Both the position numbers and the translations under genes were made by a program. A DNA stretch of 64,000 nucleotides from Tsukamurella tyrosinosolvens (GTDB taxonomy: Bacteria; Actinomycetota; Actinomycetes; Mycobacteriales; Mycobacteriaceae): positions 2,232,001-2,296,000 of the forward strand of contig NZ_FNSA01000003.1 in NCBI RefSeq assembly GCF_900104775.1. Reading direction: 5' to 3'. Position 1 is the stretch's first letter, and every line of letters begins with the position of its first letter. Below, in pieces: positions 17,622-27,671 of the stretch. The notes beneath the pieces were generated by a model. It had not been told where the DNA came from, did not search any database, and saw only the letters and a list, made by a program, of their open reading frames with translations.

Positions 17622-18764
17622 GTGACCCCTCGCCAGCGATCGCTCGGTGCCAGCCTTCGTCGGATCGTCCGCGCCCTCACCGACCGGGTCGGATGGCGAG
17701 AGGCGGGCCGGGCGGAGTACGCCTTCGCCACGTCGGGCATCATCGGCCAGGGCGGTGGCCTCGCCCTGCGCCTCGTGGTCTCGGGCCTGGCACTCATGAT
17801 CCTGCCGCTCGCCGCGGTCACCCTGTTCCTGCCGATCCGTCCGGCGACGCCCCTGGCGACCGCGGGGTACCTCGCCGCGGCTGCAGCCGGTACGACGCTC
17901 GGTCTGTGGTGGTTGTTCCGGCGCCGACCGTCGTGGCGGGACGCGATCGTCTTCGTGATCTGCGCGGACCTCGTTCTGCTGGTCGGCGGTCTCACGCAGT
18001 CCGGCTACGGTCGCATCGGTGCGACGATGTTCTTCGGGATGCTGGCGATGCTCGTCGCCTTTCTCCTGGGGTGGCGGATCCTGTTGCTGCACTGCTTGTT
18101 CAGTGCGGCGGTGATCGTGGCGGCGACCGTCATGACCATGCGCATCGACGGGATCGGGTTCAGCGAGTTGTACCCGGTCGTCGCGCCCGCGGCGACCATC
18201 GCGATCGCGCTGCCGATGGTGGTGCAGTTCGTGGTCGAGGCGGGGCGCCGCGGGCTCGGCCAGGTCACCGTCGAGCGCGATCACGACACCCTCACCGGGC
18301 TGTACGGCCGGCGCGGCCTGGACACCGAGCTGCGACGCCGCCTCCGGGGAGACGACTACCGGGTGTCCGCCGTCGCCGTGCTCGACCTCGACGGCTTCAA
18401 GGCGTTCAACGACGCCCACGGCCACCAGGCCGGCGACCGGCGGCTCGTGCAGACGGCGCAGCTGCTGCGCACGGGGGTGCGGAGCGCCGTGCTCGCGCGG
18501 ATGGGCGGCGACGAGTTCCTCGTGATCGGCACCGGCACCAGCCGGGCCGAGGTCGACGCGATCGTCGGCGATCTCCGGGGCTTGGTCGCCCCGTCCGACG
18601 GTGCGCCGCTCATCGCGGGGAGCGTGGGAGTGGTCCTGGTGCCCCGGCTCGACCCGCGCCTGCTGCCGGAGGCGGTCGCGCTCGCGGACGCCGCGCTGTA
18701 CGAGGCGAAGGCCGACCGCTCGTTGCGGATCGTCGTGCGCGACCCGAGCGGGGTCGTGGCCTGA
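17622..18764 (+). CDS. Membrane GGDEF protein (diguanylate cyclase), third of three
   Basis: A 380-residue paralogue with the same layout of about six helices and a C-terminal GGDEF domain. Active-site motifs are DTLTGLYGRRGL, DLDGFKAFNDAHGH and MGGDEF; no RxxD I-site. It resembles the second copy more than the first (shared VTVERxxDTLTGL junction, ALYxAKADRSLRIVVRD ending), so the last duplication probably produced these two. GTG 17622 is preceded by a -10 box at leaderless distance. No EAL or HD-GYP phosphodiesterase is present in the window. Confidence 0.88.
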   Translation: MTPRQRSLGASLRRIVRALTDRVGWREAGRAEYAFATSGIIGQGGGLALRLVVSGLALMILPLAAVTLFLPIRPATPLATAGYLAAAAAGTTLGLWWLFRRRPSWRDAIVFVICADLVLLVGGLTQSGYGRIGATMFFGMLAMLVAFLLGWRILLLHCLFSAAVIVAATVMTMRIDGIGFSELYPVVAPAATIAIALPMVVQFVVEAGRRGLGQVTVERDHDTLTGLYGRRGLDTELRRRLRGDDYRVSAVAVLDLDGFKAFNDAHGHQAGDRRLVQTAQLLRTGVRSAVLARMGGDEFLVIGTGTSRAEVDAIVGDLRGLVAPSDGAPLIAGSVGVVLVPRLDPRLLPEAVALADAALYEAKADRSLRIVVRDPSGVVA

Positions 18765-18852
18765 GTGCCGTCCGCTGCCCCCGGCCCTGGCGCAGCGGGT
18801 GAGCAGCGTCACGGCGCGGGAAAGGGAAGTGAGGATCGGACCCCGGAAACGG

Positions 18853-18858
18853 TAGGCT
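18853..18858 (+). promoter_or_regulatory. Leaderless -10 box of the ABC-F gene
   Basis: TAGGCT ends eight bases before the GTG at 18867, the same hexamer and spacing as at the third GGDEF gene. Confidence 0.5.
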
Positions 18859-18866
18859 GGACCGTT

Positions 18867-20495
<1,629 letters not shown>

Positions 20496-20507
20496 GCCGT
20501 CCGCCGG

Positions 20508-21302
20508 TCAGGGCAGGATCGAGTCCACGTAGCCGCCGTCGACGCGCACGGCGCCGCCGGTGGTGGCGGAGGCGAGCGGCGAGCTGAGGTAGACCACCAT
20601 GTTGGCGATCTCCTCCGGCTCGATGAGCCGCTGGATCAGGGACTGCGGCCGATGCAGGCGCATGAACTCGCGCTGCGCCTCGTCCCACGGTAGGTCGCGG
20701 CTCACCAGCTGGTAGACGAAGTCCTCCACGCCGCCGGTGTGCGTCGGGCCGGCGATCACCGAATTCACGGTGACTCCGGTGCCCGCGGCCGCCTTCGCGA
20801 AGCCGCGGGACGCGCCGAGCAACGCGGTCTTGGAGACCCCGTAATGGATCATCTCGGCGGGGATGACGATCGCGGAGTCGCTGGCGATGTTGAGCACGCG
20901 GCCCCAGCCGCGGTCCATCATCCCGGGCAGTAGGAGCCGGGTCAGGCGCACCGCGGCGAGCACGTTGACGTCGAAGTAGCGCCGCCACTCGTCGTCGGAG
21001 ACCTCCAGCGGGTCCTCGGCGCCGAAGACACCCAGGTTGTTGACCAGGACGTCGACCCCGCCGAGCTCGGAGACAGCGTGCTCCGCCTCGATCTCGACGG
21101 TGACATCGGCGACCACGGGCACGAGCTCGGCGCCCGGGACCTGCTCGCGGATCGCGGCGATGGCACCGTCGACCCGGCCCTCCGAGCGCCCGTTGATGCC
21201 GACGCGCGCTCCCGCCCGCGCGAGGCCGACGGCGATGGCCAGGCCGATGCCCTGGGTGGATCCGGTCACGAGGGCGGTCCGCCCGCTCAGGTCGATGCGC
21301 AT
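20508..21302 (-). CDS. Short-chain dehydrogenase/reductase
   Basis: A 264-residue classical SDR. The cofactor loop is TGSTQGIG (13-20), followed by NNLGVFG. The catalytic set is the serines around 141-143, Tyr154 and Lys158 in YGVSK. The C-terminal DGGYVDSI is also family-like. An arginine or serine after the second beta strand (NGRS) suggests NADP preference. The substrate cannot be read. It stands alone, convergent with the ABC-F gene and followed upstream by the sortase operon. Confidence 0.88.
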   Translation of the reverse strand: MRIDLSGRTALVTGSTQGIGLAIAVGLARAGARVGINGRSEGRVDGAIAAIREQVPGAELVPVVADVTVEIEAEHAVSELGGVDVLVNNLGVFGAEDPLEVSDDEWRRYFDVNVLAAVRLTRLLLPGMMDRGWGRVLNIASDSAIVIPAEMIHYGVSKTALLGASRGFAKAAAGTGVTVNSVIAGPTHTGGVEDFVYQLVSRDLPWDEAQREFMRLHRPQSLIQRLIEPEEIANMVVYLSSPLASATTGGAVRVDGGYVDSILP

Positions 21303-21327
21303 GCTTTCGACCCTAGCGACGAACGGG

Positions 21328-21924
21328 TCAGGCGCGCTCCGCGTAGACGAGATCGTTGTTCTCGTACCCCATCGGCGGGCCGATGAACTTCCCGCCGCAG
21401 GTGACCAGGATCAGGGTCTCCGGGCCGTCGAGCCGGTTCAGGTCGTCGGTCGGCAGCACGCCCTTGCCGACGGACGCGGTGCGTGTGACGCGGTACCGGA
21501 CCGCCGCCCCGTCCTTGCCGGTGAGGGTGACCTCGTCGCCGCGGGCGAGGCCGGCGAAGCGCTTCGCGTAGCCGGCGCCCTGCCGGGCGTCGTCCACGTG
21601 CCCGGTGACGACGACCGACCCGGCGCCGGACCCCGGGAGCGCGGAGTCGACCCACCAGCCGAGCCGGTTCACGTCGGTGGGCGGGTACAGGGCGCCCTGG
21701 GAGTCGGTGGCGACGGCGTCGATCGGGGCCTGCGCCCCGTCGACGGTGACCGCGACCGGCGTCGTCGGCTCCGTCGCGGTCGCGCTCACCGGGGGCCGCA
21801 GATCGCTCTGCGCGCTCGGGTTGGACGACGGTGCCGCCGCCGTCCCCTCGACGGTGCTCCCGCACCCCGCGAGGGCGAGCACCGCCGCGGCCGCGACGAC
21901 GAGGGACCGTGCGCCGCGCAGCAT
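21328..21924 (-). CDS. Class-F-like sortase, lipoprotein type, altered active site
   Basis: A 198-residue secreted transpeptidase-like protein. The N-terminus has a signal with lipobox LAGC (Cys21). Catalytic His109 (VVVTGHVDD) and Cys176 (LILVTCGGKF) fit class F sortases. The arginine usually found about 12 residues after the cysteine (YRDN) is replaced: the sequence reads GYENND with Glu188. The start overlaps the stop of the SpaA-like gene by one base, so the two form an operon. Longer in-frame extension upstream is antisense-like low-complexity sequence and is rejected. Confidence 0.8.
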   Translation of the reverse strand: MLRGARSLVVAAAAVLALAGCGSTVEGTAAAPSSNPSAQSDLRPPVSATATEPTTPVAVTVDGAQAPIDAVATDSQGALYPPTDVNRLGWWVDSALPGSGAGSVVVTGHVDDARQGAGYAKRFAGLARGDEVTLTGKDGAAVRYRVTRTASVGKGVLPTDDLNRLDGPETLILVTCGGKFIGPPMGYENNDLVYAERA

Positions 21925-23171
21925 CAGACGGTCCGTCCGGACGGGATGGACGCGATCGGCACGCGGACTCCGGGGTTGCGGACCACCGGGCCGGCGCCGA
22001 TCTTCGAGTTGGTCACCCGGACCTGGAACTGTGGTGTCAGGCGTACCTCGAAGGCGACGGCCGCGGCGTCGCGGACGTAACCCGCCGGGGCGGCCGTCTC
22101 GATGGCCCGGTAGCAGCCCGACGGCAGCGAGAAGGCGGCGACGCCGTTCTCGCCGGTGGTCACGGCGCGGACGGCCTCGTCGGAGCCGCAGCGCGCGATC
22201 ACGAAGGACGCGCCCGCGAGCGGGGCCCCGGTGACGCGGTCGGTCTTGACCAGCGTGCCGTTGGTCTCGACCTCGCCGGGTGGGATCGTGACGCCGCAGC
22301 GGAAGCGGAAGGCGAGCCGGTTCACGCCGTTGCCCTCGACGCGGGAGTAGGCGTTCGGGCCCAGCAGCACGCACGAGGACGGCCACGCGGTGGGCACCAC
22401 GCTGACGCAGTCGCGGGGGAAGGCGCCCCCGCCGTCGCCCGCGCTGTCGGTGCGCGCCCCGCCCAGCGGCCGCCAGGTGTCGCACTCCGCGACCGCGTAC
22501 TCCGAGGCGACGCCCCGGCCGTCCTGATCGCGCGCGGCGAGGGTGAAGCGGACGTGCCGGTTCGGCGGCGTCGTCGTCGACGTCGGCGGGACGATCCCGC
22601 CGCGCTCCAGGCTGAAGAGGAAGTCGACACGCCCCGAGGTCGACGTCCTCGTCTGCACCGACGGAGAGGCGAGGTGCCAGTTGGTCGGCACGTTCACCAC
22701 GGTGGCGCGGACGCACGGGCCGGTCACCGTCGTGGCGCCGCCGTGCGAGAGCGTCGCCGCCGGGCCGCCGGAGCAGCCCTGGACCCGGACGGTCGCGCCG
22801 GGCACGCCGACGCCCTGCGTCTTCGCGTCGATGATCTGCACCGCGGCGACGGTGAGCCGGCCGGGCGGGCCCTGCGGCGGCGTCGTGGTGGTCGGCAGCG
22901 GCGTGGTCGGGAGCGTGATCGTCGGCGACGGGGTGACGGTCGCCGGGGTGCTCGGCGTGGGGGCCGGGGTGGTGGTCGTCGGCTTCTGCGTCGGCGTGGG
23001 CGCCGGTGGCGTGGTCGTCGTAGTGGCCGGAGCCTGCGTCGTGACCGGTGCCGGGGCCGGTGTGGTCGGCTCGGCCCCCGCGACCGCGGGCACCAGGCCC
23101 AGCATCGGGATGAGCGCCGCCGGCAGCACCAGCGCGCTTCGGATCCGGTTCCTCCGGTTCGGGTTCCGCAT
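21924..23171 (-). CDS. Secreted Thr/Pro-rich protein with SpaA-like repeats
   Basis: A 415-residue exported protein: signal peptide ending near AGA (33), a Thr/Pro stalk (about 35-100), then beta-rich regions. The last of these (GTLVKTDRVTGAPLAGASF, later SLPSGCYRAIETAAPAGY) is typical of SpaA/prealbumin-like pilin domains. Several cysteine pairs occur. There is no LPxTG motif and no C-terminal membrane anchor; it ends in IPSGRTV. A strong GAGGAGG site seven bases upstream sets the start. The coupled sortase gene suggests this is its partner, but the sorting signal would be non-standard. Confidence 0.78.
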   Translation of the reverse strand: MRNPNRRNRIRSALVLPAALIPMLGLVPAVAGAEPTTPAPAPVTTQAPATTTTTPPAPTPTQKPTTTTPAPTPSTPATVTPSPTITLPTTPLPTTTTPPQGPPGRLTVAAVQIIDAKTQGVGVPGATVRVQGCSGGPAATLSHGGATTVTGPCVRATVVNVPTNWHLASPSVQTRTSTSGRVDFLFSLERGGIVPPTSTTTPPNRHVRFTLAARDQDGRGVASEYAVAECDTWRPLGGARTDSAGDGGGAFPRDCVSVVPTAWPSSCVLLGPNAYSRVEGNGVNRLAFRFRCGVTIPPGEVETNGTLVKTDRVTGAPLAGASFVIARCGSDEAVRAVTTGENGVAAFSLPSGCYRAIETAAPAGYVRDAAAVAFEVRLTPQFQVRVTNSKIGAGPVVRNPGVRVPIASIPSGRTV

Positions 23172-23188
23172 CGCGTCCTCCTCGTTGT

Positions 23189-23227
23189 GATTCCCCCTGC
23201 GGCGATGTCCGCCGACATGAGGGAATC
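23189..23227. promoter_or_regulatory. Nested dyads upstream of the SpaA-like gene
   Basis: Outer arms GATTCCC (23189-23195) and GGGAATC (23221-23227) enclose inner arms ATGTC (23205-23209) and GACAT (23214-23218). They sit 18 bases before the SpaA-like start codon and 30 bases past the glycosyltransferase stop. They may form an mRNA hairpin or an operator. Confidence 0.35.
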
Positions 23228-23256
23228 GCGACGCGACGCGGATTCCGTTAGCCGTG

Positions 23257-24495
23257 TTACGAGATCGTTATGGCCCGCTCCACCGCCTCGAGCACGGCCG
23301 ATGCGCCGTCCTCGGCGGTGATCGCGCTGCTCAGGGCCCCGGCGGCGGCGCGGTAGCCGGCGTCGTCCACGGCGGCACGTATCGCGTCGGCGAGGGCGGA
23401 AACCGTGACCTTCGTCCGCGGGATCGGGGCGGTGGCCGCGCCCAGCGCGTGGATCCGGTTCGCCCAGAAGAACTGGTCCGCGCCGGGCGAGGGGAGCGGC
23501 ACCGTCGGGACGCCCGCGCGGAGGGCGGACCCGGTCGTGCCCGCGCCGCACGAGTGCACGACGGCGGCGACGCGCGGGAACAGCCACGAGTACGGGACGG
23601 CTCCGATGTTCAGGACGTCGGCGCGGTCCGGGACGCGCAGCCCCGCGCCGCCGGACTGGACGATGCCGCGGACTCCGGCACGGCGGAGCGCATCGTCGAG
23701 CACCGCGGAGAGGCGGTCCCGCTCCGCGGCCGGGACCATGAGCGATCCGAGGCCGATGAGCACGGGCGGCGGTCCGCCGGCGAGGAAGGACTCGAGCTCG
23801 CCCGGCGGTGCCCAGCCCTCCGGTTCGGGGGACCACCAGTAGCCGGTGACGTCGATCCCGGGCCGCCAATCGGCGGGGCGGGGCAGCACGGCGGGCGACC
23901 AGCCACCCAGGACGGGCTGCCGCGCCGCCGCACGGTCGCGCCGGAGTCGGCGGGCCGAGCGTCGCGGGAGCCCGAGGTCGCGGCGCAGGTCGGCGACGAC
24001 GCCGTTGTACAGAGTGTCGACGGCGCGTTCGGCGGCCCGGCCCGCCGTGAGGTTGAGCGCGCCACCCGCCGACCGCGCGGCGAGGAGGCTCGGCGGGAAC
24101 GCGCGGGTGGCGGAGACCGGCTGCAGGCGCAGCGGGATCCCCGGGACCCCACGGGCCTCGGCGAGTGCCTGGCCCGCGGGTTCGGCGAAGGGCGTCATGA
24201 GCACGACGTCCGCGGGGACGTCCTCGACGGCGCCGAGCAGGGTGCGGCTCAGCTGCCGGATCCCGGCGGGCTTGACCAGCGCCATCGCGTCCTTGAGGGA
24301 GGGCTCCCCGGACGGTTCGCCGAGGTCGATGTCGACGGCGCGCGCGTCGAGGCCGAGGGCCGCGGTCTCGGCGGCGAGCTCGGTGTTGGTGGTGATGGTG
24401 ACCCCGTGGCCGGCGCGCTGCAGGCGCAGGCCGAGCCCGGCCAGCGGCATGGTATCGCCGCGGGAGCCGTAGGTGGCGATCAGGACGTGGGCCAT
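23257..24495 (-). CDS. UDP-glycosyltransferase-like protein (GT1, MGT type)
   Basis: A 412-residue GT-B glycosyltransferase of the erythromycin/rhamnosyl-transferase-like group. The N-terminal domain begins HVLIATYGSRGDTMP, and the C-terminal donor-binding domain has LGSL and HSCGAGTTGSALRAGVP (near residue 315), the conserved nucleotide-sugar motif. Acceptors in this family are lipids, macrolides or glycopeptidolipid-like molecules; here unknown. It follows a TetR gene by 19 bases on the same strand and is probably controlled by it through the TAGATC operators. Confidence 0.86.
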   Translation of the reverse strand: MAHVLIATYGSRGDTMPLAGLGLRLQRAGHGVTITTNTELAAETAALGLDARAVDIDLGEPSGEPSLKDAMALVKPAGIRQLSRTLLGAVEDVPADVVLMTPFAEPAGQALAEARGVPGIPLRLQPVSATRAFPPSLLAARSAGGALNLTAGRAAERAVDTLYNGVVADLRRDLGLPRRSARRLRRDRAAARQPVLGGWSPAVLPRPADWRPGIDVTGYWWSPEPEGWAPPGELESFLAGGPPPVLIGLGSLMVPAAERDRLSAVLDDALRRAGVRGIVQSGGAGLRVPDRADVLNIGAVPYSWLFPRVAAVVHSCGAGTTGSALRAGVPTVPLPSPGADQFFWANRIHALGAATAPIPRTKVTVSALADAIRAAVDDAGYRAAAGALSSAITAEDGASAVLEAVERAITIS

Positions 24496-24514
24496 GGGTG
24501 CCTCGATTCGTGGG

Positions 24515-25126
24515 TCAGGGTGCGCAGGCGCGGAGGAAGGCGTCGACGAGGTCGTCGGCGTAGCCGTCCAGGTCGAAGGCGGGGTCGACGAGGAGGTTGA
24601 ACATCGCGGTGCCGATCGCGCCCCGGACGGCGGAGGCGATCGACGCGGGGGTGAGCGGGCGGAATTCGCCGCTCTCCACGCCGCCGCGGAGGATCGCCTC
24701 GAGCTCGACGCGTGTCCGGGCCTCGTCGTGCTCGCGGTCGACCGGCAGATCCCACAATCGCACGCCGCCCTTGCCGCGGAAGCCGTCGCCGATCTCGGTG
24801 ATCGCGACCTGATGGGCGGGGTGGGTCCGCAGGTAGCCGAGGTGCGCGCGGATGTGGGCCTCGAGCTTGCCGGCGGCCGTCGGGGCCGCGTCGACGGCGG
24901 GGACCATGGCCTCGAACAGGGTGCGGTAGCACTCGGAGACGACCGAGACGATGAGGCTGTCCTTGTCGCCGAAGTGGTAGAGCACCACGCTCATCGCGAC
25001 GCCGGCGCGGTCGGCGATCTTCCGGACGGAGGCCTGCGCGTAGCCGAGCTCCGCGATGGCGTCGATGGCGCACGCCGTGATCTGGGCGCGGCGGGCCTGC
25101 TCGGTGAACGTCTCCGTAGATCGCAT
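24515..25126 (-). CDS. TetR-family regulator of the glycosyltransferase operon
   Basis: A 203-residue regulator. The N-terminal helix-turn-helix (about residues 14-60) contains SVRKIADRAGVAMSVVLYHFGDKDSLI, a clear TetR signature; the rest is a helical ligand domain. Its start codon lies inside the first of two identical 16-base palindromes (25117-25152), so tight self-repression is likely. Its 3-prime neighbour is the glycosyltransferase and its 5-prime neighbour a PIG-L deacetylase gene on the same strand, ending 31 bases before it. Confidence 0.88.
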   Translation of the reverse strand: MRSTETFTEQARRAQITACAIDAIAELGYAQASVRKIADRAGVAMSVVLYHFGDKDSLIVSVVSECYRTLFEAMVPAVDAAPTAAGKLEAHIRAHLGYLRTHPAHQVAITEIGDGFRGKGGVRLWDLPVDREHDEARTRVELEAILRGGVESGEFRPLTPASIASAVRGAIGTAMFNLLVDPAFDLDGYADDLVDAFLRACAP

Positions 25127-25152
25127 GATCTAACTATAGATCACTTGATCTA
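25117..25152. promoter_or_regulatory. Tandem TetR operators TAGATC-N4-GATCTA
   Basis: Two perfect palindromes with identical arms, TAGATCGCATGATCTA (25117-25132) and TAGATCACTTGATCTA (25137-25152), have centres 20 bases apart, that is two helical turns. The first spans the TetR start codon and the second fills the gap to the PIG-L stop. Arrangement and length are typical of cooperative TetR binding. Confidence 0.75.
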
Positions 25153-25157
25153 CACGG

Positions 25158-25934
25158 TCACAGGAGGCGGTCCGCCGGCGACGTGGCGCCCGCCGGTTCC
25201 AGGTAGTACTCGGTGCCGACCAGCGGCGCGAGCAACCACGCGGGGACGCGGAGCACCAGGCGGAGGATTCGCGCGACGGTCCCGGCTTTCGCGATCTCGG
25301 AGCGGTGGGCCGCGAGCGCGCGCTGCTTGGCCGCGACGTGCCTGCGCACGTCGACACGGTGCGTGATCTCGGCCGCGGGCGTGAACCAGGTGCGTGCCTG
25401 CTCGAGGTGCCCGGGCCGCAGGAACCGCAGGTGGACGGCGATCGCGAGGATCCGCAGGATCGCTTCGCGCGGCGCCGTGGCCTCCGCGAGCCGGACGCCT
25501 GTCAGCTCGGCGGCGCGGCGAGCGATGTCGTGCACGGCGAGGTGGTCGCGGTGCCGGTAGCCGCCGGCCTCGTCGGAGCCGAGCAGGAGGTCGGCGGAGA
25601 CCTCGTGCAGGATCGCCGCGAGCCGCTCGGCGGGCTCCTCGATCCCGGCACGCACGAGCCGTACCCGGCCCGGCGGGTCCGGGTACAGCTCCCCACCGTG
25701 CCCGCTGTCGGCGTAACCCAGCCAGCGCACCTCGTGGACGCCCAGTTCCGCCGCGGCCGCGGACAATTCGTCGAGCCGCAGGCGCGGCTCGGGTTCGTCG
25801 TCGCCGCGCATCATCCCGTCGGTGGCGACGACGATCACGACGCGGTGCCCCTCCGTCGCGAACCGCGCGAGCGTGCCGCCCGCGAGCAGCGTCTCGTCGT
25901 CCGGGTGGGCGTTGAGCGCGACGACCGAGGCCAT
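25158..25934 (-). CDS. PIG-L/LmbE family deacetylase (MshB-like)
   Basis: A 258-residue zinc hydrolase of the PIG-L family. AHPDDE (residues 9-14) supplies zinc ligands and the general base, and GGYRHRDHLAVHD supplies the second metal histidine. MshB and Mca of the mycothiol pathway belong to this family, but similarity to them is not specific enough to assign either. Substrates are N-acyl amino sugars, fitting a role beside a glycosyltransferase. TATACA stands six bases before the ATG, suggesting leaderless transcription. Confidence 0.84.
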   Translation of the reverse strand: MASVVALNAHPDDETLLAGGTLARFATEGHRVVIVVATDGMMRGDDEPEPRLRLDELSAAAAELGVHEVRWLGYADSGHGGELYPDPPGRVRLVRAGIEEPAERLAAILHEVSADLLLGSDEAGGYRHRDHLAVHDIARRAAELTGVRLAEATAPREAILRILAIAVHLRFLRPGHLEQARTWFTPAAEITHRVDVRRHVAAKQRALAAHRSEIAKAGTVARILRLVLRVPAWLLAPLVGTEYYLEPAGATSPADRLL

Positions 25935-26006
25935 GCGCTCTGTATAGCAGTTCCGCGGCCCCCGGGCCCGCCGCCGGTCCGCCGCCGGGCGGCGGACCGC
26001 GCGGGA

Positions 26007-27671
26007 TCAGGCGTCGCGCAGCTCGCGGCGCAGGATCTTCCCGGTCACCGTCTTCGGAAGCTCCTCCACGATCCGGACGTCGCGGGGGTACTTGTAGGCG
26101 GCCATGCGCTCGCGGCAGTGCGCGATCAGGTCCTCCGGGGAGGCGTCGGCGCCCGGCATCAGGCTGACGAAGGCGCGCACCGTCTCGCCCCGCACCTCGT
26201 CCGGCACGCCGACGACGGCCGCCTCCCGGACCGCGGGGTGCTCGGCGAGCACGTCCTCGACCTCGCGCGGCCACACCTTGTAGCCCGAGGCGTTGATCAT
26301 GTCCTTCTTGCGGTCGACGATGAACACCCAGCCGCGATCGTCCATGAAGCCCACGTCGCCGCTGTGCAGCGCGCCCCCGGGGATCCCGGCCGCGGTCTCC
26401 TCGGGCTTGTTCCAGTAGCCGGCGACCACCTGGGGCCCCTCGGCGACGATCTCGCCGATCTCCCCGAGCGGGAGGTCCGCACCGTCGTCCCCGACGATCC
26501 GCACCACCGTCGACGGTGCCGGCAGCCCCACCGACAGCGCCCCGGAGTCCGGATCGACGGGGATCTCCACGCCGTACGGCGAGACCGTCATGGGGCTCGT
26601 GGTCTCGGTGAGCCCGTAGGCGTTGTGCAGGGGCCGGCCGGTCGCCTCGGCGAAGCGTCGCGCGGCCGTCGGGGAGATCGGCGCGCCGCCCGAGTACACG
26701 GACGTCAGGGAGGCGAGCGCGTCCCGGTCGTAGTCCGCGTGGTTGAGGAGCGCGTTGAACGCGGTCACCGCGCCGATCGTGCAGGTGGGGCGGTGCTCAC
26801 GCATCGTCTCCAGCATCACCGCGGGATCGAAGCGGTAGGCCAGGATCATCGGCATCGGGGCGAGCATGCTCAGCGCGATGTGCCCGATGAGGCCGGTGAT
26901 GTGGAACAGGGGCGCGATCGCGAGCACCGCCGCGTCGGGGCCGGGCGCGAACTTCGCCGCGTCCCGGTAGACCGTCGCGGTGAAGACCACGTTGCGGTGG
27001 GTGTTGATCGCGCCCTTCGGCTTGCCCGTGGTGCCCGAGGTGTAGGTGAGGAAGGCGGTGTCGCCCGGCGCGGGAGCGACCGGCGGTGGGACCTCGCCGC
27101 GGTGCGCCGCGATGAACTCCAGCAGGTCCGTCGCGCCGTCGGGCGTCGCGCGACGGGGAGCGGGGAACAGCCGCGGGTCGGCGCGGCTCTGCAGGTCGAG
27201 CCCGCTCGTGGTGAAGACCGTGCGGACAGCGGTGGCCGGGACCACCTCGCGCGCGATCTCCTCGTACAGGTCGTCGAGCGCGATCAGCGCGGTCGCGCCC
27301 GAGTCGAGGAGCAGGTTCTCGAGCTCCCGGGCGCGGCTCATCGGGTTGATCGAGACGGTGCAGCCGCCGGCCTTCCAGGCGGCGATCATGCCGATCACGA
27401 ACTGCGGGACGTTCTGCAGGTAGAGCGCCAGGCGGTCCCCGGGTGCGAAGCCCTCGGCGAGCAGGCCGGCGGCCAAAGCGTCCGTGAGCTCGTCCAGCTC
27501 GCGGCGGGTGATCGCCCCGTCGAAGTAGCGGATCGCCGCCTGGTCGGGGTGGCTCGCCACGCCCGCGCGGAACATGGCGAGGGCGCTGTCGAAGGCGATG
27601 TCCACCTCGGCGGGCAGCGTCTCGTACCGGCCGGCCCACGGCCGCTGCGCGGCTCCCGGAACCGCGGTCAC
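26007..27671 (-). CDS. Acyl-CoA synthetase (AMP-forming ligase)
   Basis: A 554-residue ANL-superfamily enzyme activating a carboxylic acid with ATP and CoA. The P-loop TYTSGTTGKPKG lies near residue 210, followed by YGLTETTSP, SGDVGFMDDRGWVFIVDRKKDMI, and the catalytic lysine in PKTVTGKILRREL close to the C-terminus. It starts with GTG overlapping the stop of the cyclase-family gene by four bases. Together they suggest hydrolysis of an amide or cyclic substrate followed by CoA activation. Chain length or aromatic specificity cannot be read. Confidence 0.9.
   Translation of the reverse strand: MTAVPGAAQRPWAGRYETLPAEVDIAFDSALAMFRAGVASHPDQAAIRYFDGAITRRELDELTDALAAGLLAEGFAPGDRLALYLQNVPQFVIGMIAAWKAGGCTVSINPMSRARELENLLLDSGATALIALDDLYEEIAREVVPATAVRTVFTTSGLDLQSRADPRLFPAPRRATPDGATDLLEFIAAHRGEVPPPVAPAPGDTAFLTYTSGTTGKPKGAINTHRNVVFTATVYRDAAKFAPGPDAAVLAIAPLFHITGLIGHIALSMLAPMPMILAYRFDPAVMLETMREHRPTCTIGAVTAFNALLNHADYDRDALASLTSVYSGGAPISPTAARRFAEATGRPLHNAYGLTETTSPMTVSPYGVEIPVDPDSGALSVGLPAPSTVVRIVGDDGADLPLGEIGEIVAEGPQVVAGYWNKPEETAAGIPGGALHSGDVGFMDDRGWVFIVDRKKDMINASGYKVWPREVEDVLAEHPAVREAAVVGVPDEVRGETVRAFVSLMPGADASPEDLIAHCRERMAAYKYPRDVRIVEELPKTVTGKILRRELRDA

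Noticed and set aside
21328-22716. A 462-codon version of the sortase gene
   Set aside because: The extra N-terminal part is arginine/glycine-rich and lies antisense-like within the SpaA gene frame; the 198-residue form begins with a proper lipoprotein signal.
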